Below are positions 7,840-12,345 of a DNA stretch of 13,833 nucleotides, one piece after another. The DNA comes from JAKPKF01 sp964579365. Lineage in GTDB: Bacteria; Patescibacteriota; Dojkabacteria; SC72. The position numbers and the translations under genes were made by a program. The first letter of the stretch is position 1, and each line of letters opens with the position of its first letter. The stretch covers positions 1 to 13,833 of the forward strand of contig CAZOFW010000019.1 in NCBI GenBank assembly GCA_964579365.1, in the 5' to 3' direction. The notes below the pieces were generated by a model, which worked only from the letters and a program-made list of their open reading frames with translations, searched no databases and was not told where the DNA came from.

Positions 7840-7868
7840 TGTATACAGAATATATTTAAGAATGTAAA
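7840..7868 (-). promoter_or_regulatory. Promoter of the Gmad2-GerMN gene
   Basis: Reading the minus strand, TTTACA (7868-7863) and TATACA (7845-7840) have a 17-base spacer. Nine bases separate the -10 from the ATG at 7830, so transcription should start within about three bases of the start codon. Confidence 0.55.
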
Positions 7869-7882
7869 TGACTTGAAGACTA

Positions 7883-7956
7883 TGAGGCGCCTGGGACTCG
7901 GACCCAGCACCTACTGCTTAAAAGGCAGTTGCTCTAACCGGATGAGCTAGCGCCCC
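7883..7956 (-). tRNA. tRNA-Lys (anticodon TTT)
   Basis: On the minus strand the acceptor stem GGGGCGC pairs with GCGCCTC (one G-U pair). The D arm is GCTC/GAGC, the anticodon stem ACTGC/GCAGT encloses loop CTTTTAA with anticodon TTT, and the T arm CTGGG/CCCAG has a canonical-like loop. The discriminator is A73. The 3' CCA is not encoded, so it must be added by a nucleotidyltransferase. Confidence 0.95.
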
Positions 7957-7972
7957 TCATAATTACGACAGA

Positions 7973-8001
7973 ATTATATCCTTTGAGAAATATATTTACA
8001 A
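7973..8001 (-). promoter_or_regulatory. Promoter of tRNA-Lys
   Basis: On the minus strand TTGTAA (8001-7996) and a consensus TATAAT (7978-7973) are separated by exactly 17 bases. Transcription would start near 7966, giving about ten leader bases before the mature tRNA 5' end at 7956. Confidence 0.7.
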
Positions 8002-8008
8002 GATATAC

Positions 8009-8575
8009 CTAATCTGTATATCTTTCTCTTTTACGCGCATGTTCGAATATTAATTGACCCTCTTCTTTACCTTTCACAAAACAAGAAAAAGCTTCTAACG
8101 TCTGAGATATTAGAAGTAAAGCCATTGTGTCACTCTCTTCCAGATGATGACTTTTTGGCTCATATATACAATTTCCAAGATTAGAATTTACCAACATGTC
8201 CCAATTATCATTCCATGTCACTCCAAAGTAACTCCTCGCTACATCTGATATATGTCCAGGAATACCAATCATTGCTTGTTTTGAAGGTCTTCTATCTGCT
8301 AAATACAAATGAAAAACATTTCTTTCTTCTTCCTTTTCGTGTGCAAAGACTATACTTAAATTCTCACTCTTTAAACTTTGACCACCTGGAATAAAATATG
8401 CCAACCGAAGTGCACCTGTGATGGCGTGTGTAGCATCCTCTCCTCTGTCTCCATAATCTTTGAAATCTAAAGTAACGACACTCTCTTCTGGCAAACATTC
8501 AGCGATTCTAGCAAGACCATTCTGTAAAACAGATGGGACACTGTCTGTTGATTCAAAATTTTCTGATAGTGACAT
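8009..8575 (-). CDS. Unknown soluble protein, 188 residues
   Basis: I do not recognise this protein. The ATG at 8575 (MSLSENFEST) is preferred to an in-frame TTG at 8581. There is no signal peptide or membrane helix, so it should be cytoplasmic. The central part alternates hydrophobic and acidic stretches (VVTLDFKDYGDRGEDATHA, then LSIVFAHEKEEE, VFHLYLADRRPSK), suggesting an alpha/beta fold. The C-terminal third is helical (ESDTMALLLISQTLEAFSCF) and ends in a basic stretch. It is downstream of rnhB on the same strand but has its own promoter at 8604-8632. It lacks a Shine-Dalgarno sequence. No function is proposed. Confidence 0.75.
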   Translation of the reverse strand: MSLSENFESTDSVPSVLQNGLARIAECLPEESVVTLDFKDYGDRGEDATHAITGALRLAYFIPGGQSLKSENLSIVFAHEKEEERNVFHLYLADRRPSKQAMIGIPGHISDVARSYFGVTWNDNWDMLVNSNLGNCIYEPKSHHLEESDTMALLLISQTLEAFSCFVKGKEEGQLIFEHARKRERYTD

Positions 8576-8603
8576 AGACAAAAAAATAACATATTAATAC
8601 TAA

Positions 8604-8632
8604 AAGATATCCTAGCCCATAACTTTAGTCAA
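8604..8632 (-). promoter_or_regulatory. Promoter of the unknown 188-residue gene
   Basis: On the minus strand TTGACT (8632-8627) and TATCTT (8609-8604) are separated by 17 bases, lying between the rnhB stop and this gene. The predicted leader is about 22 bases, T-rich and with no ribosome-binding site. Confidence 0.5.
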
Positions 8633-8639
8633 GAGGACA

Positions 8640-9278
8640 TTACCCTTTGTATATTAATTTGTCTATTGGTTTGAAACTTCTTCTATGTATTATGCAAGGG
8701 CCATGCTTTTTCAATACATCCATATGGTATTTAGTACCATATCCCACATGCTTTTCGAAACCATATATTGGGTATTTCTTGGCATAATCATGCATAATTC
8801 TGTCTCTTACAACTTTCGCAATAACTGAGCCAGCAGATATTGAGTAGTGAAGTAAATCTCCCTGTGTAATCTTCTCCATTTTGTAGTTTGGAATAGTGGA
8901 GATATTCTTCCCATCCGCAATTATGTAATCAACTCTCTTACCGATCTTCTCCTCTACAACCTCTAGCGCTATCTTCATGGCTTCAAGCACAGCCTTCTGT
9001 ATTCCCAATCTGTCAATATCTGAAGCACTAACAATACCGTAACCAAAAGCAAATGAATTCTCAGTTATTAACTTGAAAGCCTCTTCTCTTTTTTTCTCAG
9101 TCATCTTTTTACTGTCTCTTACAAAAGGTACCACCTGTTGTGCAGAAGTAATGACTACACAACCAGCAACTACAGGGCCAGCAAGAGGACCTCTACCAGC
9201 TTCATCTAGACCAGCTACAAGGGTATATCCCTGTGACCAAAGTTTTTCTTCTAATTTTGTATCTGGATATATAACCAT
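8640..9278 (-). CDS. rnhB: Ribonuclease HII
   Basis: RNase HII cleaves the RNA strand of RNA-DNA hybrids and single ribonucleotides in DNA. The 212-residue product has the family signature AGLDEAGRGPLAGPVVA near the N-terminus. The metal-binding acidic residues map to Asp25, Glu26, Asp122 (IIADGK) and Asp159 (KVVRDR). The GSVIAKVVRD helix, the YGFEKHVGYGTKYH segment and a C-terminal HRRSF are typical. Length is normal for the family. The ATG at 9278 lies five bases after an extended -10 (TGGTATCAT), so the message is predicted to be leaderless. It diverges from the small membrane protein gene at 9300. Confidence 0.97.
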   Translation of the reverse strand: MVIYPDTKLEEKLWSQGYTLVAGLDEAGRGPLAGPVVAGCVVITSAQQVVPFVRDSKKMTEKKREEAFKLITENSFAFGYGIVSASDIDRLGIQKAVLEAMKIALEVVEEKIGKRVDYIIADGKNISTIPNYKMEKITQGDLLHYSISAGSVIAKVVRDRIMHDYAKKYPIYGFEKHVGYGTKYHMDVLKKHGPCIIHRRSFKPIDKLIYKG

Positions 9279-9282
9279 GTTC

Positions 9283-9292
9283 TATGATACCA
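9283..9292. promoter_or_regulatory. Shared symmetric -10 for divergent transcription
   Basis: TATGATA at 9283-9289 reads TATCATA on the other strand, so each strand presents a good -10 (TATGAT plus, TATCAT minus). The minus copy is preceded by TGG (9292-9290), forming an extended -10 five bases before the rnhB ATG. The plus copy is 11 bases before the ATG at 9300. No strong -35 is evident on either side. Confidence 0.5.
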
Positions 9293-9299
9293 TTTAGGT

Positions 9300-9461
9300 A
9301 TGGATGAAGTTACTACTACACAACAAGCAACCCTCTCTGAGCAGTTACAGGAACAACCTGTAACCTCATCTGTATCCCTGGGTTCTGTACTAGTTGCATC
9401 CCTTTCCATATTTCTGTTTCTTGTTATCGGATATTTACTTATCAAGTGGTTTAAGTTTTAA
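9300..9461 (+). CDS. Small single-pass membrane protein, 53 residues
   Basis: An ATG at 9300 opens a 53-codon frame ending in TAA (9459-9461). The polar N-terminus is rich in Thr, Gln and Glu (MDEVTTTQQATLSEQLQE). A single hydrophobic helix (about 25-48, SVLVASLSIFLFLVIGYLLI) is followed by a short basic tail (KWFKF). This pattern suggests an inner-membrane microprotein with the N-terminus outside. It diverges from rnhB and is 29 bases upstream of the YtxH-like gene on the same strand, with which it may be transcribed. No Shine-Dalgarno is present, matching its neighbours. The antisense frame here lacks any sensible features. I cannot name it. Confidence 0.6.
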   Translation: MDEVTTTQQATLSEQLQEQPVTSSVSLGSVLVASLSIFLFLVIGYLLIKWFKF

Positions 9462-9490
9462 TATAGTATATAAATTAAGTATTTATAAAT

Positions 9491-9859
9491 ATGGAAGAAG
9501 ATAAAACATTTTCATTTTTAAAGGGTATATTAGTTGGTGCCATAGCTGGTGCTGTAGCTGGTGTTCTTCTAGCACCTAAATCTGGTGCAGAAACAAGGGA
9601 AGATCTAAAGAAGCTTGCTGTAGATTTCGGAGAGAAAGCAAATGAGCTTTACCAGAAAGCTGCAGTCATACTTAAAGAGAAGTTAGATTTGCTTAGAAAA
9701 GCTGGTAAGAAGATAGATCAGGAGAAATATCTCGAATTGGTATCACAGGTAGTAAATGAGATAAAGAAGGATGGTTTGGTTACTGCAGATGTAGCACATA
9801 AGATATCTACACAGTTAAAAAGTGACTGGGTAATCGTAAAAGAGGAATTAGCAAAATAA
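9491..9859 (+). CDS. YtxH-like (gas vesicle protein-like) membrane-associated protein
   Basis: The 122-residue product begins with an acidic patch, then a glycine/alanine-rich hydrophobic segment (about 9-28, LVGAIAGAVAGVLLAPKSG). This is the hallmark of the YtxH family, often labelled general stress or gas vesicle protein. The rest is a long amphipathic helical region with frequent Lys and Glu (LKKLAVDFGEKANELYQKA and onward), probably coiled coil. In the family the short hydrophobic segment associates with the membrane; the molecular role is not settled. The sequence upstream is very AT-rich (TATTTATAAAT just before ATG) and has no Shine-Dalgarno sequence. A strong terminator follows at 9905. 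Confidence 0.85.
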   Translation: MEEDKTFSFLKGILVGAIAGAVAGVLLAPKSGAETREDLKKLAVDFGEKANELYQKAAVILKEKLDLLRKAGKKIDQEKYLELVSQVVNEIKKDGLVTADVAHKISTQLKSDWVIVKEELAK

Positions 9860-9861
9860 TT

Positions 9862-9903
9862 TTATCTATATTTCTATGTACGCCATAGATGAAGGATAGA
9901 TAA
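9862..9903 (+). other. Nested hairpin in the 3' untranslated region of the YtxH-like gene
   Basis: TTATCTAT (9862-9869) pairs with ATAGATAA (9896-9903), and inside it TCTATG (9873-9878) pairs with CATAGA (9884-9889) around a 5-base loop. It lies directly before the terminator, so the message would end in two hairpins. Confidence 0.45.
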
Positions 9904-9904
9904 G

Positions 9905-9930
9905 AGGGACTAGAAATAGTCCCTTTTTCT
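9905..9930 (+). terminator. Intrinsic terminator with GAAA tetraloop
   Basis: GGGACTA (9906-9912) and TAGTCCC (9917-9923) enclose a GAAA loop; A9905 and T9924 can extend the stem. It is followed by TTTTTC and more T. This is the clearest classical terminator in the window. Confidence 0.9.
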
Positions 9931-9939
9931 TTGTAGAAT
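9911..9939 (+). promoter_or_regulatory. Possible tRNA-Gly promoter overlapping the terminator
   Basis: TAGAAT (9934-9939) is 11 bases before the mature tRNA 5' end. A -35-like TAGAAA (9911-9916) lies 17 bases upstream, in the loop of the terminator. The -35 match is only four of six, so the call rests mainly on position. Confidence 0.4.
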
Positions 9940-9950
9940 AGCAATATCTT

Positions 9951-10027
9951 GCGAGAGTAGTTCAGTTGGCTAGAATGTCTCCTTCCCAAGGAGAAGGTCG
10001 CGGGTTCGAATCCCGTCTCTCGCTCCA
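9951..10027 (+). tRNA. tRNA-Gly (anticodon CCC), CCA encoded
   Basis: The acceptor GCGAGAG pairs with CTCTCGC. The D arm is GTTC/GAAT, the anticodon stem TCTCC/GGAGA encloses loop TTCCCAA (anticodon CCC), and the T arm GCGGG/CCCGT encloses TTCGAAT. U73 as discriminator fits bacterial tRNA-Gly. CCA is encoded at 10025-10027, unlike the other two tRNAs here. Confidence 0.95.
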
Positions 10028-10088
10028 TTGTAAAGTATCAATCGTGGAAATTTTCACAAATACAGTTCTACAACAGATTTCTACCTTC

Positions 10089-10118
10089 TTGACATTCGTG
10101 CCTACTACGTAGTACTAT
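10089..10118 (+). promoter_or_regulatory. Promoter of the PadR-DUF1048 operon
   Basis: A consensus TTGACA (10089-10094) and TACTAT (10113-10118) are separated by 18 bases. Transcription would begin near 10125, leaving a leader of about 45-60 bases depending on which start codon is used. The -10 is buried in the dyad at 10103-10138. Confidence 0.65.
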
Positions 10119-10138
10119 ATACCGGTAATAAGTACTAC
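10103..10138. promoter_or_regulatory. Probable PadR operator: nested dyads over the -10
   Basis: GTAGTACT (10109-10116) and AGTACTAC (10131-10138) form a perfect 8-bp inverted repeat centred exactly on the inner palindrome TACCGGTA (10120-10127); 12 of 15 position pairs match. TACTACGTAGTA (10103-10114) is a second perfect 12-bp palindrome sharing the left arm. Three TACTAC/GTAGTA half-sites thus cover the -10, a layout expected for repression by the winged-helix dimer encoded just downstream. Confidence 0.55.
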
Positions 10139-10185
10139 TGAATATTAAATTTAAAAGAGGAAATATAACGGAAAACTTAACAGAA

Positions 10186-10491
10186 ATGCTAAAAGGTGTA
10201 CTTGAGGGATGTGTTCTTGAAATCATAGACCGTGGAGAAACTTATGGCTATGAAATCACTAGCAAACTCAACAAGTTGGGTTTCTCAGATGTTGTAGAAG
10301 GTACGGTGTATACCATCTTGCTTAGGTTAGAGAAGAATAACCTCGTAGAGATCACACGGAAACAATCCGACATAGGACCATCACGAAAATTCTATACACT
10401 CAACAATGCAGGACGCACAGAATTACAATTATTCTGGGCTAAATGGAGCTTTGTTGCGTCAAAAATAAATAAATTAAATAAGAAAAAATAA
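10186..10491 (+). CDS. PadR-family transcriptional regulator
   Basis: The 101-residue winged-helix protein matches PadR: LEGCVLEIIDRGETYGYEI, then VVEGTVYTILLRLEKNNLVE (recognition helix and wing entry), and GPSRKFYTLNNAGRTEL. PadR proteins are dimeric repressors, usually controlling their own operon. The listed start is the first ATG, but the frame is open upstream and encodes T-E-N-L-T-E before it, which looks like the usual N-terminus of this subfamily. A ribosome-binding site (AGAGGA, 10155-10160) fits an ACG at 10168, or an ATA at 10165, and is 25 bases from the ATG. The true start may therefore be a non-AUG codon. The stop is two bases before the DUF1048 gene, so the pair is an operon with coupled translation. 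The pairing is common in Firmicutes and suggests transfer. Confidence 0.92.
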   Translation: MLKGVLEGCVLEIIDRGETYGYEITSKLNKLGFSDVVEGTVYTILLRLEKNNLVEITRKQSDIGPSRKFYTLNNAGRTELQLFWAKWSFVASKINKLNKKK

Positions 10492-10493
10492 TC

Positions 10494-10829
10494 ATGAAAG
10501 ACTTACTGAAGAAGATAATCGGAGATAAAAAAGAATGGAAAAAATTAGAAGGACGTGCAAAAGCACTACCTAATGACTATCAAATTGTTTATAACGAAAT
10601 AAAAGACTATATGTGGAATCTATGGAGGTTTGAAGCTGGTAATGATATGGGCGATTTTAGTATTTTAGAAGATCTTCTTGGACTATTTGAGGATGGCGCA
10701 AAAAACAACAAAAGTGTATTAGAAGTTACGGGTAAGGATATTGCTGCATTCTGTGACGAGCTTTTTCATGCTACTGAGACTTGGAGAAACAAGTTAAACA
10801 ACAATATTATGAAAAAATTAGGAAAGTAG
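10494..10829 (+). CDS. DUF1048-family protein, PadR partner
   Basis: The 111-residue product matches the DUF1048 family by its N-terminal IIGDKKEW, the KALPNDYQIVYNEIKDYMWN segment, and the central VLEVTGKDIAAFCDEL. Family members are small, helical, soluble proteins nearly always encoded directly after a PadR-type regulator; the biochemical role is unknown. The ATG follows the PadR stop by two bases and has no Shine-Dalgarno of its own, so translation is probably coupled. The C-terminus is basic (NNNIMKKLGK). A bidirectional terminator hairpin starts eight bases after the stop codon. Confidence 0.9.
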   Translation: MKDLLKKIIGDKKEWKKLEGRAKALPNDYQIVYNEIKDYMWNLWRFEAGNDMGDFSILEDLLGLFEDGAKNNKSVLEVTGKDIAAFCDELFHATETWRNKLNNNIMKKLGK

Positions 10830-10836
10830 ATTTAAG

Positions 10837-10890
10837 AAAAAACGACCCACTGGTTTATGTAAAAATGCTAACCAATAGGTCGTTTTGTTC
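10837..10890. terminator. Bidirectional terminator between convergent genes (copy 1 of the repeated hairpin)
   Basis: AAAACGACC (10839-10847) pairs with GGTCGTTTT (10878-10886), with an inner TGGTT/AACCA stem (10851-10855/10870-10874). T-rich sequence follows in both directions: TTTTGTTCTTT on plus, and TTTTTTCTT on minus. It serves the DUF1048 gene and minus-strand gene A. A close copy lies at 11374-11427. Confidence 0.8.
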
Positions 10891-10891
10891 T

Positions 10892-11272
10892 TTAAGTTGA
10901 TTCTGTAGATCCAAATGCACGCTGAAGAGCATCTCTGAATTCTGTGCACATAGAAACAATATTCAAATCAGGATTGTTTAAGATTTCAAGATGCTCTTTT
11001 CTGTTTCCTTTTTCTGGCATATATGTGGCAACATGAACATTTATATAATCCTCCCTATCATAAAGCGCAATCGAATTTTCTGGGATTACGATAAAAGCAA
11101 GGCTCTTGCCAAAGTCTGGGAATTTACATCCGGCAGCATATCCTGTCCCTTTACTTGTAATCTCATACGGTTCAAGAAAGTAGTATTTATGATAAATTCT
11201 ACTAATAACTTCTTGAATCTTAATTCCCTTCTTTGGCCCACCCAACCACAAATCAAGCATTATTCTTTGCAT
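10892..11272 (-). CDS. Small unknown protein, cassette paralogue A
   Basis: The 126-residue product is not recognised. It has no signal peptide or membrane helix. It aligns weakly with paralogue B: GIKI/GIEI near residue 17, then V, a Tyr-rich stretch, GCKFPDFGK against GAIFPFPK, and an EF motif near the C-terminus. A strong Shine-Dalgarno (AGGAGGAG, 11279-11286) lies six bases before the ATG, unlike most genes in the window. The promoter is an extended -10 consensus at 11329-11337 with a predicted leader of about 50 bases. The stop codon lies inside a sequence complementary to the leader. Candidates would include an immunity, antitoxin or regulatory protein, but nothing seen points to one. 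Confidence 0.75.
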   Translation of the reverse strand: MQRIMLDLWLGGPKKGIKIQEVISRIYHKYYFLEPYEITSKGTGYAAGCKFPDFGKSLAFIVIPENSIALYDREDYINVHVATYMPEKGNRKEHLEILNNPDLNIVSMCTEFRDALQRAFGSTEST

Positions 11273-11301
11273 TTTCTACTCCTCCTTTTAAAGAACAATT
11301 T

Positions 11302-11337
11302 GAAAAGCCAGATTGCTTTCCTGTGTGTATTATACCA
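11302..11337 (-). promoter_or_regulatory. Promoter and leader hairpin of paralogue A
   Basis: On the minus strand TGGTATAAT (11337-11329) is a perfect extended -10. The leader folds GGAAAGC (11321-11315) with GCTTTTC (11308-11302) around AATCTG, ahead of the ribosome-binding site. The same hairpin in unit B has an A-U pair where this one has G-C. Confidence 0.6.
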
Positions 11338-11373
11338 AACTTATTTATCCTGTAGTATATTTCTTTGTGAAAG

Positions 11374-11427
11374 AAAAAACGACCTCTTGGTTTATGTATT
11401 ACATATTTAACCAATTGGTCGTTTTGT
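11374..11427 (-). terminator. Terminator of paralogue B (copy 2 of the repeated hairpin)
   Basis: AAAACGACC (11376-11384) pairs with GGTCGTTTT (11417-11425), with inner TTGGTT/AACCAA (11387-11392/11409-11414). Read on the minus strand it is followed by TTTTTTCTTT. It differs from copy 1 mainly in the loop. Confidence 0.8.
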
Positions 11428-11430
11428 TCT

Positions 11431-11790
11431 TCAAGAGGCATCAATGCTTTTAATTAGTTTCTTGAATTCGTTTACGATCTGAGAAATATTATCATCTCCA
11501 TTCAAGAAGTAATTATTTATATCGCGTTCAGAGCAATGCAGAAATAGTCTAATCTCGGGATATTGGGCATCAGGAACAAGTGCTCCCTTTTGTGCATTGA
11601 AAACATGCAAAAGAATGATCGGTTTTGGAAAAGGAAATATTGCACCTGGTATTATCAAACCATTTTCTGATTTTCCCTCCTGGTAATTCAAACCATATCT
11701 TACAGCCAATTCTTTCACAACACCGATGATTTCGATTCCACTAAGACGATATCTCAGTATAACTGTCATCTCTAAGGCAGAAATAGCCAT
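11431..11790 (-). CDS. Small unknown protein, cassette paralogue B
   Basis: The 119-residue product is not recognised. It is rich in beta-forming stretches (MTVILRYRLSGIEIIGVV, PIILLHVFNA) with a helical C-terminus (QIVNEFKKLIKSI), and has no export signal. It resembles paralogue A weakly in order of motifs (GIEI, GAIFPFPK, NEF). A Shine-Dalgarno (AAGGAGA) lies about six bases before the ATG at 11790. The promoter TGGTATAAT (11851-11843) gives a leader of about 46 bases. Its TGA stop (11433-11431) lies within TTGTTCTTCAA, which is complementary to the leader at 11803-11813 with one mismatch. Confidence 0.75.
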   Translation of the reverse strand: MAISALEMTVILRYRLSGIEIIGVVKELAVRYGLNYQEGKSENGLIIPGAIFPFPKPIILLHVFNAQKGALVPDAQYPEIRLFLHCSERDINNYFLNGDDNISQIVNEFKKLIKSIDAS

Positions 11791-11816
11791 TGGATTCTCC
11801 TTTTAAAGAACAATAT

Positions 11817-11851
11817 GAAAACCAAATTGTTTTCTTGTATGTATTATACCA
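11817..11851 (-). promoter_or_regulatory. Promoter and leader hairpin of paralogue B
   Basis: TGGTATAAT (11851-11843, minus strand) is a consensus extended -10. The leader folds GAAAAC (11834-11829) with GTTTTC (11822-11817) around AATTTG. A competing pairing, ACAAT with ATTGT further on, is also possible. Confidence 0.6.
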
Positions 11852-11869
11852 AACATTTTAACCCTGTAG

Positions 11870-11916
11870 TATAATATCCCCGTATGTATCTTTAAGATAT
11901 TACAGATCTTTTAAAG
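11870..11916 (+). promoter_or_regulatory. Promoter and leader hairpin of the 114-residue gene
   Basis: TATAAT (11870-11875) would start transcription near 11882. The leader contains AAGAT (11894-11898)/ATCTT (11906-11910), extended by CTTT (11890-11893)/AAAG (11913-11916) across a 2-base bulge. No convincing -35 is seen. Confidence 0.45.
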
Positions 11917-11934
11917 TGGGAGACAGGAGATTAA

Positions 11935-12279
11935 ATGTCCAAAAAAGAAGTAAGAGACCTTTCATTGGCCGAGCTACTGTATCTTTGTACCAACACAAAC
12001 CAAAAGATACAACTAGCATCACTAAGGCTTGTTGTTCTAAAGTATGAAGCTGAAGGTCTAGAAATCTTTTTCCTGGTTCGCAAATACGATTTTAATAATC
12101 CTGCACATGTAATAAATGTCGTCCAAGAATTGCTTGGAAAAAATTTGGCCCAAGAAAAATACCAGGCGAAAAGAACAGTGCAAGAATTACAGACAGAACT
12201 CCTTGAATGCAGAGAGAATTTACCAGAAGATATAGATCTTCTCAAAAAAATCTCCGAGCTTCTTTCCGAGGAAAAATAA
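11935..12279 (+). CDS. Unknown helical protein, 114 residues
   Basis: I do not recognise this product. It is predicted to be almost wholly helical. The N-terminal part (SKKEVRDLSLAELLYLCTNTNQKIQLASLRLVVL) reads like two or three short helices. The C-terminal half is charged and heptad-like (about 69-112: KNLAQEKYQAKRTVQEL, then LLKKISELLSEE), suggesting a coiled coil. No signal peptide or membrane helix is present. A good Shine-Dalgarno (AGGAG, 11925-11929) lies five bases before the ATG. It is transcribed divergently from paralogue B across a short shared control region, so it may belong to the same functional set. Stop is TAA. Confidence 0.75.
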   Translation: MSKKEVRDLSLAELLYLCTNTNQKIQLASLRLVVLKYEAEGLEIFFLVRKYDFNNPAHVINVVQELLGKNLAQEKYQAKRTVQELQTELLECRENLPEDIDLLKKISELLSEEK

Positions 12280-12287
12280 TCTGTACC

Positions 12288-12319
12288 GAAGAGGGGTTTA
12301 ACCCACTTTACCCCTCTTC
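12288..12319 (+). terminator. GC-rich terminator hairpin with no U-tract
   Basis: GAAGAGGGGT (12288-12297) pairs with ACCCCTCTTC (12310-12319) around a 12-base loop, eight bases after the stop of the 114-residue gene. No T-run follows. It closely resembles the hairpin at 4872-4902 in stem size, loop size and the promoter that follows it. Confidence 0.65.
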
Positions 12320-12336
12320 ATTTCCACAACCATTCC

Positions 12337-12345
12337 TGTTACAAT
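12337..12345 (+). promoter_or_regulatory. Extended -10 promoter of tRNA-Thr
   Basis: TGTTACAAT (12337-12345) lies 12 bases before the tRNA 5' end. A 17-base spacer would place the -35 at TTCATT (12317-12322), overlapping the terminator's right arm; that match is weak. Confidence 0.55.

Larger units (their letters stand above)
10837..11370 (-). repeat. Tandem unit A: terminator, gene and promoter/leader
   Basis: This unit and unit B (11374-11880) share a nearly identical terminator hairpin at the left and a promoter/leader at the right (11279-11356 against 11797-11874, about 87% identical by eye over about 78 bases). The coding part between them is not recognisably alike at the DNA level. The copies lie head to tail with a period of roughly 520-537 bases. 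Confidence 0.75.
11374..11880 (-). repeat. Tandem unit B: terminator, gene and promoter/leader
   Basis: Second copy of the unit described at 10837-11370, with the same order and orientation. Its promoter end adjoins the divergent plus-strand gene at 11935. The plus-strand TATAAT (11870-11875) used there has a degenerate counterpart TATATT in unit A. Confidence 0.75.

Noticed and set aside
9807..10028. Minus-strand frame with an ETGFEPATFSLG peptide
   Set aside because: This peptide is a well-known artefact of translating the antisense of tRNA genes; it covers tRNA-Gly and the terminator.
10044..10057. GTGGAAATTTTCAC near-palindrome downstream of tRNA-Gly
   Set aside because: Twelve of fourteen positions match, but it is short, AT-rich and far from any -10, so no role is claimed.
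10991..11410. 139-codon plus-strand frame over paralogue A
   Set aside because: It lies opposite paralogue A and runs through its promoter and the next terminator, with no ribosome-binding site and no domain features.
11253..11444. Minus-strand frame across the unit A promoter
   Set aside because: It consists of the repeated terminator and leader of the tandem units rather than coding sequence.
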